Shown: positions 46,703 to 55,876 of the stretch, piece after piece
Position numbering within the stretch: position 1 is the stretch's first letter
Layout of the letters: the number at the start of each line of letters is the position of its first letter
From: Elusimicrobiota bacterium
GTDB lineage: Bacteria; Elusimicrobiota; Elusimicrobia; UBA1565; UBA9628
Direction: 5' to 3'
DNA length: 64,000 nucleotides
Assembly (NCBI GenBank): GCA_023213235.1
Contig: CP096137.1
Location: 3,686,437 to 3,750,436, forward strand
The notes under the pieces: model-generated
The model's input: the letters and a program-made list of their open reading frames with translations, nothing else
What the model was told of the DNA's origin: nothing
The model's database searches: none
Made by a program: the position numbers and the translations under genes

Positions 46703-47709
46703 TCCCGTGGAGCGAGGCCGTCTCCGAGGCCTACGAGCGCGAATCGAAATCCGAGTCGGCGTTCTCCGTGGAGCCCAAGGCCGGTCGCGCGCTCGCGCGC
46801 CTGGCGCGGCGCATCGGCGGCGTGCAGGTGGGATTGGCGCTCGGCACGGGCGCGGCGCTCGGCCACGCGACGATCGGCGTCCTCAAGGTCTTGAAGAGGG
46901 AGGGCATTCCCGTCGACGTCATCGCGGGCACGTCGATGGGCTCGATCATCGCGGGCTGCTACGCCGCCGGCTACGAGCCCGAGGAGATCGAGGAGCTCGC
47001 GCTGCGCATCGACAAGGCCTGGGTCTATGAGAATTTGTTCTGGGACTTGACGGTTCCGCGCTCCGGCATCTTCGCCGGCGACACCTTGCTGCGGTTTATC
47101 CGGTCATACATGGGTTCCAGAGAGTTCGCCGACATGGACATCCCCTTCGCCTGCGTCGCGGCCGACATCGAGACCGGCGAGGAGGTCGTCTTGAAGCAGG
47201 GGCGCGTCGCCGAGGCGATCCGCGCCTCCTGCGGCCTGCCGATCATCTTCGAGCCGATCCAGCTCTCCGGCCGCTGGCTCGTCGACGGCGGCCTGGTCAA
47301 CCCGGTGCCCACGCGCGTCGTCGCCGACATGGGCGCCGACATCCTGCTCGCCGTCAACCTCACGATGCCCGCCGGCGAGCGCAAGAGCAAGGTCACGGAG
47401 CGCCACAACGCCCGCCTGCTCGACCGGCCGCTGACCCTCGAGAGCCTGCGCCAGGCCGCGATGCCCGTTTTGCCCAAGGCCTTCCGCGCGCCGAACCTGC
47501 CCGAGGTCTTCTTTCAGATGATCTACACGATGGAGTACGAGGTCGCGCAGTCGCGCCTGGACCTCGCCCACGTGACGATGTTCCCCGACCTCAAGGGCTT
47601 CTCCTGGACCGAGCTGCACCGCGCCGGCGAAATCATCCGCGCCGGCGAACGCGCCGCCGAAGAGGCGCTTCCCCGTTTGAAAGCCCTGATCCCCTCATTC
47701 AGGCCCTGA
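46699..47709 (+). CDS. Patatin-like phospholipase, NTE/RssA type
   Basis: 336 residues. Oxyanion loop LALGTGAALGHATIGVLKVL (degenerate GGGxRG), nucleophile elbow DVIAGTSMGSIIAGCYAAGY and catalytic Asp in RWLVDGGLVNPVPTRVVADM. AVNLTMPAGERKSKVTERHN and the C-terminal helices are usual. No signal peptide, so cytoplasmic or membrane-peripheral. Together with the preceding gene it reproduces the cNMP-binding plus patatin order of neuropathy-target-esterase proteins as two polypeptides. Confidence 0.85.
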   Translation: MIPWSEAVSEAYERESKSESAFSVEPKAGRALARLARRIGGVQVGLALGTGAALGHATIGVLKVLKREGIPVDVIAGTSMGSIIAGCYAAGYEPEEIEELALRIDKAWVYENLFWDLTVPRSGIFAGDTLLRFIRSYMGSREFADMDIPFACVAADIETGEEVVLKQGRVAEAIRASCGLPIIFEPIQLSGRWLVDGGLVNPVPTRVVADMGADILLAVNLTMPAGERKSKVTERHNARLLDRPLTLESLRQAAMPVLPKAFRAPNLPEVFFQMIYTMEYEVAQSRLDLAHVTMFPDLKGFSWTELHRAGEIIRAGERAAEEALPRLKALIPSFRP

Positions 47710-47711
47710 GC

Positions 47712-47788
47712 GGTGTCAGGTTGTGCAATTGTCCGATTCTCCGGATGTCCGAACCGGAGAGAATCGGACAATTGCACAACCTGACACC
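47712..47788. terminator. 77-nt near-perfect hairpin between convergent genes
   Basis: Arms 47712-47739 and 47761-47788 are perfectly complementary over 28 bp (outer sequence GGTGTCAGGTTGTGCAATTG). The 21-nt centre contains a further TCCGG/CCGGA pairing. It fills the gap between a plus-strand stop and a minus-strand stop, so it can act as a bidirectional terminator. Its size and sequence suggest a REP-like mobile palindrome. Confidence 0.65.
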
Positions 47789-49369
47789 TACCGGCGCCCC
47801 GGCTCGGCGTCGGCCAGCGAGCGGGCGGCGGACTCGAGGTCGCCGGAGGCGATGAGGCCGAAGATCGACAGGAAGCGGCCGAGCTTGCCGCGGCGTTGGG
47901 CCACGGCGCGGCCGTAAGAGGTCGTCTTGGCGTACTTCACCAAGAGGTCGTCGACGAACTCCCTCCAGCGCGGCTGCTTGAGCACGGCCTCGCTCACGCG
48001 GAAGGGGACGAGCCGGTAGTTCGAGATGTCGCGCGACAAATTGCGGCGCAGTCCGGAGCTCTCCGCCATGGCCCGTTCGATGTCGGACACGCGCGAGAGC
48101 CAGCCGTCGGACTGCAGGGCCGAGAGCGCGGACTGCGCGTTCGCCTTCAGGCGCTCGAGGCGCTCCTTGTAGGCCTGGCCGCGCTTCTTGTAGTTCTCGC
48201 GCACGGGCGCCGCCGCGGGGACGGCGTCGATGGCGGCGAGCAGGTCGGCGGTGAGGAAGCCCTCCTCGTCGGAGAGCCGGTCGAGCTCCTCCTCGAGGGA
48301 GGCGGCCGTCAGCCAGCGCGTCGCCTCGCGCTGCCGGCCCGAGAGCTCGACGAGCAGCGCCTTCGAGATCTGGGCGGGGTCCTTGGCCTTGGCGGCGGCG
48401 CGCTCGAAGTCGGCGAGCGCGGCCTGCGCGCGCGCCAGCGCCGCGTCGCGCCGGCTCCGGTCGCGGCGCGCCTTGCCGGCGGGAACCTTCGCCAGCAGCT
48501 TGCTCTCGAGGTTCGGGTCCTTGAGGTCGCGCTCCTCGAGGCGCACGCCGGCCAGGTCCGCGAGTTCCGCCAGGCGCGCGCGGCGCAGGCGCTCCTCCAT
48601 GTTGCCGAGATCGAAGCGCAGGCCGTAGGCGGGGTACGACAGCGTCGCGTGGTCGAGCTTGCCGGTCTCGATCAAGGCCGGGGCGCCCGGGGGCGCCTCT
48701 GGTTGAGCGCGCTCTGGAAGGCCATGAGCTGCGGGGAGTAGCCGCGCAGGTTGCCGGCCGAGAGGCGGTCGTAGAACGTGGCCGCGAGCGCGGGGTTGGC
48801 GGCGGGGGAGCGTCGCCGCCGGGGCCGCCCTTGGGCGCCTCGCCCTGGATGATCTTGTCGCTCATCGTGCCCTTGCCCTCGAAGAGGTTGCGCAGCTGCT
48901 CGCGCTTCTCCTCCTCGCCGGCGGTCTGGTCGGCGAGCGTCGTGAGCTTCGAGGTCTTGGCCGCCGACTTGAGCACGCCGTAGGCGCCGCGCGCCTCGTT
49001 GTTGCGCGCGTAGGTCGTCTTGATCTGCTTGGTGATGCCGTTCTCGAACTTCTGGTTGCCCTCGGCGTCGTCGCGCGCCAGGCCGACGGCGATCTGCGCG
49101 GAGGTCGACAGGTCGCCGCGCACGTACGCGGCGATGTCCGCGCGCTTCTTCGACTCGTCGGTCTCCTGGGTGATCGCGTTGGCGATCTTCGAGCGCAGGA
49201 TGCGCTCGACGAGGGCGGCCTGCAGGCTCGGGTCGGACTCGAGCTGCTTCTGCATGTCCTGGATCGCGGCCGCGCGGTCCTCGATCTCGAGCGTCGCCTC
49301 GGGCGCGGCCGGCTCCTGGGCGCCGGCGGCGCCCGCGAGCAGCAGCGCGGCGAGCGCCAGGGCCCTCAT
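47788..49369 (-). CDS. Hypothetical secreted helical protein (two frameshifts)
   Basis: About 527 residues after restoring one base at G5 48804-48808 and one at G5 48689-48693. Signal peptide MRALALAALLLAGAAGAQEP. Mostly charged helix: DRAAAIQDMQKQLESDPSLQ, LRNLFEGKGTMSDKIIQGEA, a Pro/Gly linker, FYDRLSAGNLRGYSPQLMAF, MEERLRRARLAELADLAGVR and LKANAQSALSALQSDGWLSR. No family recognised. Translationally coupled to the next two genes upstream, all exported, so they may form one envelope complex. Confidence 0.6.
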
Positions 49370-50114
49370 TTCGGCGCGGCCCCCGGCGCCGCGGCCGTGG
49401 AGGCGGCCGCCTCGAAGGCGAACACCGCGCGCCGTCCCGAGCGCACGACGCCGTCGTCGCCGATGCGCGCCAGGCCGAGCGTCAGGTCCGAGGTCTCGAT
49501 GTCCTTGCGCGTCTTCGTCCACAGGTCGAAGAAGGAGTGCGTGTCGCTCTTGTCGGGCACCGCCCAGCGCGCGACCGCGTAGCGGCCCTTGGGCGCCAGG
49601 CCGATCGAGATGAGCTTGGCGAAGGGGCCGCCGCGCAGCAGCACGCCCCCGGCCCAGTCCTTGGCCTCGACGGCCCAGGCCTCGCCGGTGCGCTGGGCGA
49701 TCAGGATCACCTTCGAGTCGTCGGAGAACACGACGGGGTCGCCCTTCTCGGGATAGTCGACGGCGTCGTCGGTCCACAGCGTCTGCGCCGTCGAGCCGAG
49801 GATCTTCAGGCCGCGCCGCGACTCCAGGAGGGCCGAGCGCGAGGGGCTGTAGACGAGCTTGCGCTCGAGCACGTACGCCGCGCGCCCGTCGGGGAGGGCT
49901 TGCCCTCGACCTCGCGCGTCGTCGCGCCGCTGTCCTCCTTCAGCAGCCCGACCTCGAAGGACAAGGAACCCTCGGCGTCGTAGAGCACGAGCGACTTGCC
50001 CTGGCGGCTCCACCCCGGCGTCGACTTCGACGTCGCCATGTCGGGCAGGACGGGGGCCTTGGCCGCGGAGGCCGAAGCGGCGAGCCAGGCGCCCAGCGCG
50101 GCGGAGAGGATCAT
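49366..50114 (-). CDS. Hypothetical exported beta-propeller-like protein (one frameshift)
   Basis: About 249 residues. Signal peptide MILSAALGAWLAASASAAKA. STPGWSRQGKSLVLYDAEGS resembles a TolB/WD-like blade. The frame slips near 49891-49900, then continues YVLERKLVYSPSRSALLESR, DPVVFSDDSKVILIAQRTGE and APKGRYAVARWAVPDKSDTH. Repeated S.DSK/SPSR and GR-type turns suggest a small propeller, but no family is certain. Start and stop overlap both neighbours by 4 nt. Confidence 0.55.
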
Positions 50115-50526
50115 TTTTTCAGCGCTCCGATCGCCTCGACGCTGACCTTGCCGCGCACGCGCGGGAACGCCTTCACCTTCCAGGGCTGGGCGATGGCCAT
50201 CGTCGAGAAGCCGGTCGGGGGGAGATCTTGTAGCGCACGATCGCGTCCGGCCCCTTGTTCACGGGCTCCTGGAACTCGATGATCCAGCCGCCCGTCGGCC
50301 GCTCGCCGGCGAACACGGCGACCGCGTAGTACTTCTTGAAGTCGAGCGGCGGCGCGTCCTGGCCGATCTGCAGCCACAGGCGCGTCCACGCGCCCTCGTC
50401 GGCGGCGACCTCGGCCGAGGGATCGATCGGGCCGCCCTGCTGGCCTTTCCATTCCATGGGCTTCTCCTTCTTGGCGTGAGCGGCGGCCGGCAGCAGCAAC
50501 GACAGCGCGAGTGCCAACTTAATCAT
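50111..50526 (-). CDS. PrcB-like exported protein (one frameshift)
   Basis: About 138 residues. Signal peptide MIKLALALSLLLPAAAHAKK. YYAVAVFAGERPTGGWIIEF is the PrcB C-terminal-domain motif (vav..GerpTGGy.i.i). After one base at G6 50217-50222 it continues PTGFSTMAIAQPWKVKAFPR to KVSVEAIGALKK. In Treponema PrcB belongs to a surface protease complex; here it overlaps tldD and lies above two other exported proteins. The function is not known. Confidence 0.65.
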
Positions 50527-51890
50527 GAGACCCTCCGACGACCAAAGTCGGCATCCGGATCGTGGGCTGGCCGTCGCTGACGGCGACGTTCTGCCCCTCC
50601 TTGCCGCACGTTCCGATGCCCCAGCCGATGTCCCAGCCCACGCGGTCGATCGAGCGCAGGGCCTCGGGCCCGACGCCGAGAAGATTCGCGTCGCGGACGA
50701 GATGAGTGATTCGGCCATTTTCGATTCTCCAGCCCTCGTCGACTTCGAACACGAATTCTCCGGAGGCCGTGTCGACTTGCCCTCCGCCCATGCGCGTCAC
50801 CAGGAGGCCGTTCTTCATCTCCTTGATGATCTTCGCCGGATCGTCCCGGCCGGGCGCGATGTAGAGGTTCGACATGCGCGGGATCGGCCGCGCCGCGAAC
50901 GACTCGCGCCGGCCGTGGCCGTTGGACGCGAGCCCCTCGCGCAGGGCGGTGGTCCGGTCGTAGAGAAAATCGGTCAGCACGCCGTTCTCGACGAGCGTCG
51001 TCGCGCGCGCGGGCACGCCCTCGTCGTCGAAGACGAAGGAGCCGCGCTGGAAGGGCAAGGTCGGGTCGTCGACGACCGTGATCGTCTCGGGCGCGACCGT
51101 CTTGCCGCGCATGCCGCGGTAGGCGGGGAGGACCCCTCCTGCACGTGGTCGACCTCGAGGGAGTGGCCGATCGCCTCGTGGATGAAGGTCCCGCCGGCCT
51201 CGGCGGCGAGCACGACGGCCATCTCGCCGGCCTTGGCCTTCGGCGCGTCGAGCTTGGCCAGCGCGCGCGCCGCCGCGCGCCGCGCCGCGCGCAGGCCCGC
51301 GTCGCCGTCGAACACCTCGAAGCCGCGCTGCGCGCCGATCACCTCGACGCCGCTCTGCTTCATCCCGTCGCGCTCGGCCACCACCGACACCGAGAGCGTC
51401 GTCGAGACGCGCCTCTGCGAGTGGTCGGCCCCTTCGCTGTTGAGCACGCGCGTGTCCTTGAGCCGGTCGCTGTAGGACGCGGTGACCTGACGGATCAGGG
51501 GGACATGGCGCGCGCCGCGCGGTCGACCTCGCGCAGCAGCTCGAGCTTGATCTCGAGAGAAACGTCGGCCGGATCCAGCCGGCAGGCGCGCGAGGCGGCG
51601 CGCGGGGCCGCGAACGCCGGGCCGCGCCCGCCGCCCGGCGAGAGCCGCTCGCGCAGGCGCCGCGCCGCGGCCGCCCCCAGGTCCTGGGCCGAGCCGAACA
51701 GCGTCTCCACGTTGGAGCCGGACTTCCTCAATAGCCGAAGGCCGAGCCCGCGCTCCGAGCCCGCGCCCACGTCGCGCGCCTGCCCGTCCTCGAGCCGCGC
51801 GGACGTCCAGCGCGTGTCCTCGAGGTAGGCCTCGCCGTAGTCGGCGCCGGAGAGCGCCGCGCCGTAGCCGTCGGCGGCTTCCCCGATCAA
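50519..51890 (-). CDS. tldD: TldD/PmbA-family metalloprotease (two frameshifts)
   Basis: About 457 residues. TTG start at 51890 overlaps the histidine kinase stop (TTGA). YGAALSGADYGEAYLEDTRW and RGLGLRLLRKSGSNVETLFG are the N-terminal domain. Two restored bases (G5 51498-51502, CCCC 51133-51136) link it to RVLNSEGADHSQRRVSTTLS, AAEAGGTFIHEAIGHSLEVD (HExxxH metal site) and the C-terminal WDIGWGIGTCGKEGQNVAVS (third-ligand Cys). TldD normally pairs with TldE to trim unfolded peptides or modified peptides; no tldE is in view. Confidence 0.88.
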
Positions 51891-53425
51891 GCGGGCGGCC
51901 TCTGCCGGGGCAAGGTCAGCGACACCTCCGCCCCCGAGCCGAGCGTCGAGCGCATCGTCGCCTCGCCGCCGTGCAGCTGCGCGACCTTGCGCGTGAAGGC
52001 CAGGCCCAGGCCCATGCCTTCCTGCTGGCCGGTGAAGTCCTTCTCCACCTGGTGGAACCGCGAGAACACCTTCTCCAGATCCTCCGGCGGCACGCCCGGC
52101 CCCGTGTCGGCGACGGTGACCGCGGCCCAGTCCCCGGCGGCCTCGGCGCGGATGAACACGGCGGGCGTGTGCTTCGGGTTGAACTTGATCGCGTTGTCGA
52201 TCAGGTTCTTGAGCGCTTCCACCACCAATCTCTTGTCTCCCAAGATCGTGATGCCGTTCTTGGGCGCGTCCACCTTCGCCTGGCGCTCGGCGGTCTTCTC
52301 GGCCATCGCGGCGACGGCCTCCTCGACGGCCTCGTCGAGCTTGAAGGGCTCGGGGTGGATCGTCGCGTCGGGGCTCTCGATCGTCGTGTAGCTCAAGAGC
52401 TTGTCGACGAGCTCGCTGACCTTGCCGCCCTGCGCGCGGATCGTCTTGACGGCCTTGGCCGTCAGCGGATCCTTCTTCTCGTCGACCTCGTCCATCAGGA
52501 TGTCGGCGAAGCCCGTGACGGCCGCCAGCGGCGTGCGCAGCTTGTGCGAGATCAGCGACAGGAACGTCCGCTTGAGCTTTTCCTGGCGCCACGTCTCGGT
52601 GCGGTCCCGGAACACGAAGAGGCGGCCCTCGCCGTCGCCGAGCGGCGCGCGCGTGACGCGCCCCTCGAGCACGAGCAAGGTCGGCTCCTTGCGCACGGCG
52701 GCGAAGTCGAGGCCGCCGTTCGCGCAGCCCAGCAGCTCGCCCACCGAGGGGGTCACGGTCATGTCCTTGAGTCCCCCGTGGAAGGCCCCGGGTTCCGGCC
52801 CCAGGAAGTTCTTGGCCGCGGCGTTGAGCAGGATGATCTTGCCTTCCTTGTCGGTGAGCACCGCCCCGTCGGCCATCTGCGAGAACACGGTCGCGAGCTT
52901 GAACTTCTCCTCGTTGAGCGAGGTGAACAGCCGCGCGTTGTCGATCGCGACGGCCGCCTGTGAGGCGAACGCCTCGAAGACGCGCAGGTCGTCCTGGGAG
53001 AAATCGCCCCCGTTTTTGTTGATCGCCTCGAGGACTCCGACGAGGCGGCCCTTTAAGAGCAGGGGCACCGCGAGCACCGAGCGCGTCGTGAACCCGGAGG
53101 CGTCGTCCATCGCGGGCGACCAGCGCGCGTCCTTGCGCACGTCCGGGATCAGCTCCGGCGTCCGCGTCTTGGCCACGCTCCCGGCGATGCCCTGTCCCAT
53201 CTGCAGCCGCACCTTCGACGCCGCGGGCCCCAGGCCCAGCGCCACGTCGAAATACAGCTCCTGGGTCTTCTCGTCGAGCAGCAGCAAGGACGCGCTCTCC
53301 GCGTCGACGACCTTCGTCGACAATTCGAGCACCGACGTCAGCAGTTCGCCGAGCTCGAGCTTGGAGGACAGCAGGCGGCCGACTTCCAGCAGCAGTTCGA
53401 GCGCGCGGGGGTTTTCGGACGGCAT
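51887..53425 (-). CDS. Cytoplasmic GAF-PAS sensor histidine kinase
   Basis: 512 residues without TM helices. GAF domain about residues 20-170 (GQGIAGSVAKTRTPELIPDV, SVLAVPLLLKGRLVGVLEAI), PAS about 180-290 (MADGAVLTDKEGKIILLNAA), HisKA with FLSLISHKLRTPLAAVTGFA (phospho-His; HKLRTP rather than HELRTP), then HATPase: LKNLIDNAIKFNPKHTPAVF (N box), VADTGPGVPPEDLEKVFSRF (G1) and GMGLGLAFTRKVAQLHGGEA (G2). No adjacent response regulator; the orphan receiver at 40294 is one candidate partner. Confidence 0.9.
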   Translation of the reverse strand: MPSENPRALELLLEVGRLLSSKLELGELLTSVLELSTKVVDAESASLLLLDEKTQELYFDVALGLGPAASKVRLQMGQGIAGSVAKTRTPELIPDVRKDARWSPAMDDASGFTTRSVLAVPLLLKGRLVGVLEAINKNGGDFSQDDLRVFEAFASQAAVAIDNARLFTSLNEEKFKLATVFSQMADGAVLTDKEGKIILLNAAAKNFLGPEPGAFHGGLKDMTVTPSVGELLGCANGGLDFAAVRKEPTLLVLEGRVTRAPLGDGEGRLFVFRDRTETWRQEKLKRTFLSLISHKLRTPLAAVTGFADILMDEVDEKKDPLTAKAVKTIRAQGGKVSELVDKLLSYTTIESPDATIHPEPFKLDEAVEEAVAAMAEKTAERQAKVDAPKNGITILGDKRLVVEALKNLIDNAIKFNPKHTPAVFIRAEAAGDWAAVTVADTGPGVPPEDLEKVFSRFHQVEKDFTGQQEGMGLGLAFTRKVAQLHGGEATMRSTLGSGAEVSLTLPRQRPPA

Positions 53426-53470
53426 CGGGCAAGTATAAGAGGAAGGGGGCCCCCGCGCAAGTCAGGGTTG

Positions 53471-53728
53471 TTACGGGCGAAGCATCCTCGCCAGGCCGCC
53501 AATCCCCAGCATTCCGGACGAAACGTCGAGGCCGGCCCGGTGCGCGGCATCCTCTCCGATCGCGACCGAGAGTTGGTAGGGGTCTTCGTGGAGAGGAATG
53601 CCGTCGAAGGTCGCGCCGGCGGCGGCGACCGCCGCTTCCAACCGACCATGATCGCGAACGGCCGAGCCCCCGCCTATTTTTCTGTGGATTTCGAGGATGT
53701 CCGCGGCGAAGAGGAGGAAGAAGGGTCC
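53471..53728 (-). pseudogene. Remnant of a Doc (death-on-curing, Fic-fold) toxin gene
   Basis: The frame reads FFLLFAADILEIHRKIGGGS, AVRDHGRLEAAVAAAGATFD and GIPLHEDPYQL, which is the N-terminal half of Doc toxins. Thereafter it runs SVAIGEDAAHRAGLDVSSGM and stops. The Fic catalytic motif HxFx(D/E)GNKR is absent in all three frames of this strand, so the toxin lacks its active core. No start codon precedes it and the frame overlaps the antitoxin, implying a further shift. Best read as a decayed toxin downstream of an intact antitoxin. Confidence 0.55.
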
Positions 53729-53964
53729 CCGAGGCGCCGCAGGGCTTCCCCGTAATTCTTCTTGACCCAGCCGATGGCTTCGTCCACCTGCTCTTTGGTC
53801 GCGTACCGGAAGACGGGGGTCACGATGAGGCTCGTCCCGTCCGTCGTCAGTTGGAGCGGGATCTCCGCGCTCATCCCCAGAAGCTCCAGGATCGGCTTGT
53901 CGATCACGAGGGCCAGGCTGTTGCCCAGGCGGGTCAGCTGTTTCGTCATCATTTTCTTTTTCAT
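53674..53964 (-). CDS. AbrB/MazE-type antitoxin
   Basis: Up to 96 residues. QLTRLGNSLALVIDKPILEL is the swapped-hairpin AbrB/SpoVT DNA-binding domain; IPLQLTTDGTSLIVTPVFRY and the helix QVDEAIGWVKKNYGEALRRL match antitoxins that pair with Doc. The C-terminus after RRLGDP is a Ser-rich run produced by reading into the Doc frame, so the true stop was probably near 53717. Start codons at 53964 or 53949 are both possible. Confidence 0.75.
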   Translation of the reverse strand: MKKKMMTKQLTRLGNSLALVIDKPILELLGMSAEIPLQLTTDGTSLIVTPVFRYATKEQVDEAIGWVKKNYGEALRRLGDPSSSSSPRTSSKSTEK

Positions 53965-53978
53965 GTTCGTACATTGTT

Positions 53979-54007
53979 AGTATAGATCCTCAAGCCGGTT
54001 TCGGCAA
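53979..54007 (-). promoter_or_regulatory. Sigma70-type promoter for the AbrB/Doc unit
   Basis: Minus-strand TTGCCG (plus 54002-54007), 17-bp spacer, TATACT (plus 53979-53984), 14 bases before the ATG at 53964. The -35 overlaps the 3' end of the small gene upstream. Confidence 0.6.
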
Positions 54008-54175
54008 GGGGCCGAGCGTGTGCGCCCGCCCGTCGCCGCGGATCCTCTCCAGGTGGCTCGCGAGCAGCAGCCTCTGCGCCTCGTCGCGCGCGTCCTCGTC
54101 CGCCACCGTCTCCTCCATCCTCTTGATGCGCGCCAGCAGCAGGCGCGCCTCCTTCTCCGGGGTTTCGTTTTTCAT
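53990..54175 (-). CDS. Small charged helical protein
   Basis: 61 residues beginning MKNETPEKEARLLLARIKRM. The composition is mostly Glu/Arg/Ala helix. A strong Shine-Dalgarno (GGAGGTGGG on the minus strand) three bases before the ATG supports real translation. No family recognised; it lies just upstream of the AbrB/Doc unit. Confidence 0.5.
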   Translation of the reverse strand: MKNETPEKEARLLLARIKRMEETVADEDARDEAQRLLLASHLERIRGDGRAHTLGPLPKPA

Positions 54176-54200
54176 GTTCCCACCTCCACCTACCAGACGA

Positions 54201-54229
54201 TTGACCCCGCCGAAAAGTTCCGTTATGCT
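54201..54229 (+). promoter_or_regulatory. Sigma70-type promoter for the HEAT-repeat gene
   Basis: TTGACC (54201-54206), 17-bp spacer, TATGCT (54224-54229), then six bases to the GTG start. The best-matched promoter in the window, predicting a leaderless message. Confidence 0.65.
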
Positions 54230-54235
54230 TCACGG

Positions 54236-55284
54236 GTGAGACTCCTCCTCGCCGCGCTCCTCCTCGCCGCCGCCGCCGCGCCCGCCGCCGCGCGCAAGCC
54301 CAAGACCAAGGACCTCGTCGCCTCCTTCGAATCCGCCAAGCCCGACGAGAAGATTCGCATGGCCGCCACGCTCGGCCGCATGAAAGAAAAGAAAACCACC
54401 GACGCCCTCATCCTCGCCTTCGACATCAAGCGCGGCAACCCGCGCGAGTCCGCCGCCTACGTCGAGGCGCTCGGCTACACGGGCGACGACCGCGCCGTCG
54501 AGCCTCTCGCCCGCGGCTGGGACTACCTGCGCTCGATGATCCTCCAGATGGGGGAGCTTCCGGGCAACCTTCAGGTCCTGCGCTGGAAGATCCTCGACTC
54601 CCTCTCCGCCTCGGCGGCGAGCAGGCCGTGCGCATCCTCTCCGAGGCCCTGAACGACTCCGACCCGCGCGTCGTGGAAGAAGCCGTCCGCGGCCTCGGCC
54701 GCCTGCGCATCAAAGACACCGTCCCCGCCCTCCAGCAGCTCGCCGGCGCCTCCTCGGGCAACCTGCTCCAGGCCGTCTTCGAGGCCTTGGGCGACATCGG
54801 CGACAAGCGCGCCCTCTCCACGCTCGAGCAGGCGTACAACAACCCCGACAAGTTCATCGAGGTCCAGGTCTCCTACGCGATGGCCAAGCTCGGCAAGAAA
54901 GAAGCCCACGCGCGCCTGAACTCCTTCCTCGAAGGCGACCCCGGCGAGTCGAAAGTCGGCCTGCTCGCCGCCTACTACCTCGTCAAGCTCGACAAGGACG
55001 CCGGCCTCAAGCACCTCGAAGAGCTCATGAAAAAGCCCGGCAGCCCCCTGGCCCCCATCGCCGCCGAGACCTTGGGCAAGACCGAGAACCCGCGCGCCGT
55101 CCTCGTCTTGGTCGAAGCCTTCAAAGCTCCGGACCCCGCCGTCCGCTTGTCCGTCGCCCGCGCGCTCACCCGCCTCGGCGGCCCGCGCGCCGCCTCCGCC
55201 CTGAAGAAGCTGCGCTCCGACCCCGACCCCGGCGTGCGCGTCGCCGCCGCCGCGGGCCTCGCCGAGCTCGGCGAAGTCGACTAA
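54236..55284 (+). CDS. Exported HEAT-repeat protein (one frameshift)
   Basis: About 349 residues, GTG start and signal peptide VRLLLAALLLAAAAAPAAAR. HEAT/PBS-lyase-type helical pairs: SAAYVEALGYTGDDRAVEPL, and after adding one C near 54608, SDPRVVEEAVRGLGRLRIKD, LLQAVFEALGDIGDKRALST, APIAAETLGKTENPRAVLVL and DPAVRLSVARALTRLGGPRA. Such proteins are periplasmic scaffolds. Expressed from its own promoter. Confidence 0.8.
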
Positions 55285-55350
55285 TCGTCACCTCGCGGCG
55301 ATAGGCGCTCCGCCCCCAGGCGGTATCCTCCGCGTATCAGGAGGCGCCCC

Positions 55351-55557
55351 ATGAGATCCCAGCTCCTTCGCATCGACGCCGCCGTCGCCCTCGTCACGGG
55401 CATCCTCGCCGGCCTCGCCATCGAGGCCCTCGTCGACAAGTGGTCCGACAACCGCCGCGCCCGCCGCGCCGCCGACGCCTCGCGCGACCCGCTCACCGAA
55501 GCCGAGCTGCCCCACACCGCTCTCGAAGAAGTCACCGCCCCCATCGGGGAAGTCTAG
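55351..55557 (+). CDS. Small single-TM protein
   Basis: 68 residues: a TM helix (AAVALVTGILAGLAIEALVD) and a polar tail (DNRRARRAADASRDPLTEAE). AGGAGG at 55339-55344 lies six bases before the ATG. No family recognised. First of a series of very small genes. Confidence 0.55.
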   Translation: MRSQLLRIDAAVALVTGILAGLAIEALVDKWSDNRRARRAADASRDPLTEAELPHTALEEVTAPIGEV

Positions 55558-55619
55558 ACGTCAAAAAGCCGTTTCGTTTCGTGAATGGGAAATTTTCCGC
55601 GCCCGCGCATACTATGGGC

Positions 55620-55814
55620 ATGAAAATCTCCAAGCCGACGAAGCGCACCATCGAACGCGACCGCGACCCGGCCGCCGAGTCCGGCAAGACGCAGGCCGCT
55701 CCCGAGCGGCCCGTCGGCGCGCAGCAGACCGACGCTTTGGACAGCGAGGACGAGTCCGGCACCTACGCCGAGCCGGGCTCGTCCCAGGACACGGGGAAAG
55801 CGACACGGGCGTGA
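55620..55814 (+). CDS. Small hydrophilic protein
   Basis: 64 residues from ATG 55620 (TACTAT sits just before it; an ATG at 55614 overlaps that box). MKISKPTKRTIERDRDPAAE then an acidic Ser/Glu/Gln-rich tail. Predicted disordered. GTGA overlap with the next tiny frame. Confidence 0.45.
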   Translation: MKISKPTKRTIERDRDPAAESGKTQAAPERPVGAQQTDALDSEDESGTYAEPGSSQDTGKATRA

Positions 55815-55876
55815 CCGAGCCCGCCCCGCACTTCCGCGTCCCCCCGAAGAAGAAGAAACGGAGGACACCGCTATGA
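55811..55876 (+). CDS. Possible 21-residue basic peptide
   Basis: GTG at 55811 overlaps the preceding stop and its TGA overlaps the ATG at 55873. It holds PPKKKKRRTPL. It could be a real peptide or only a ribosome-coupling bridge to the next gene. Confidence 0.25.
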   Translation: MTEPAPHFRVPPKKKKRRTPL

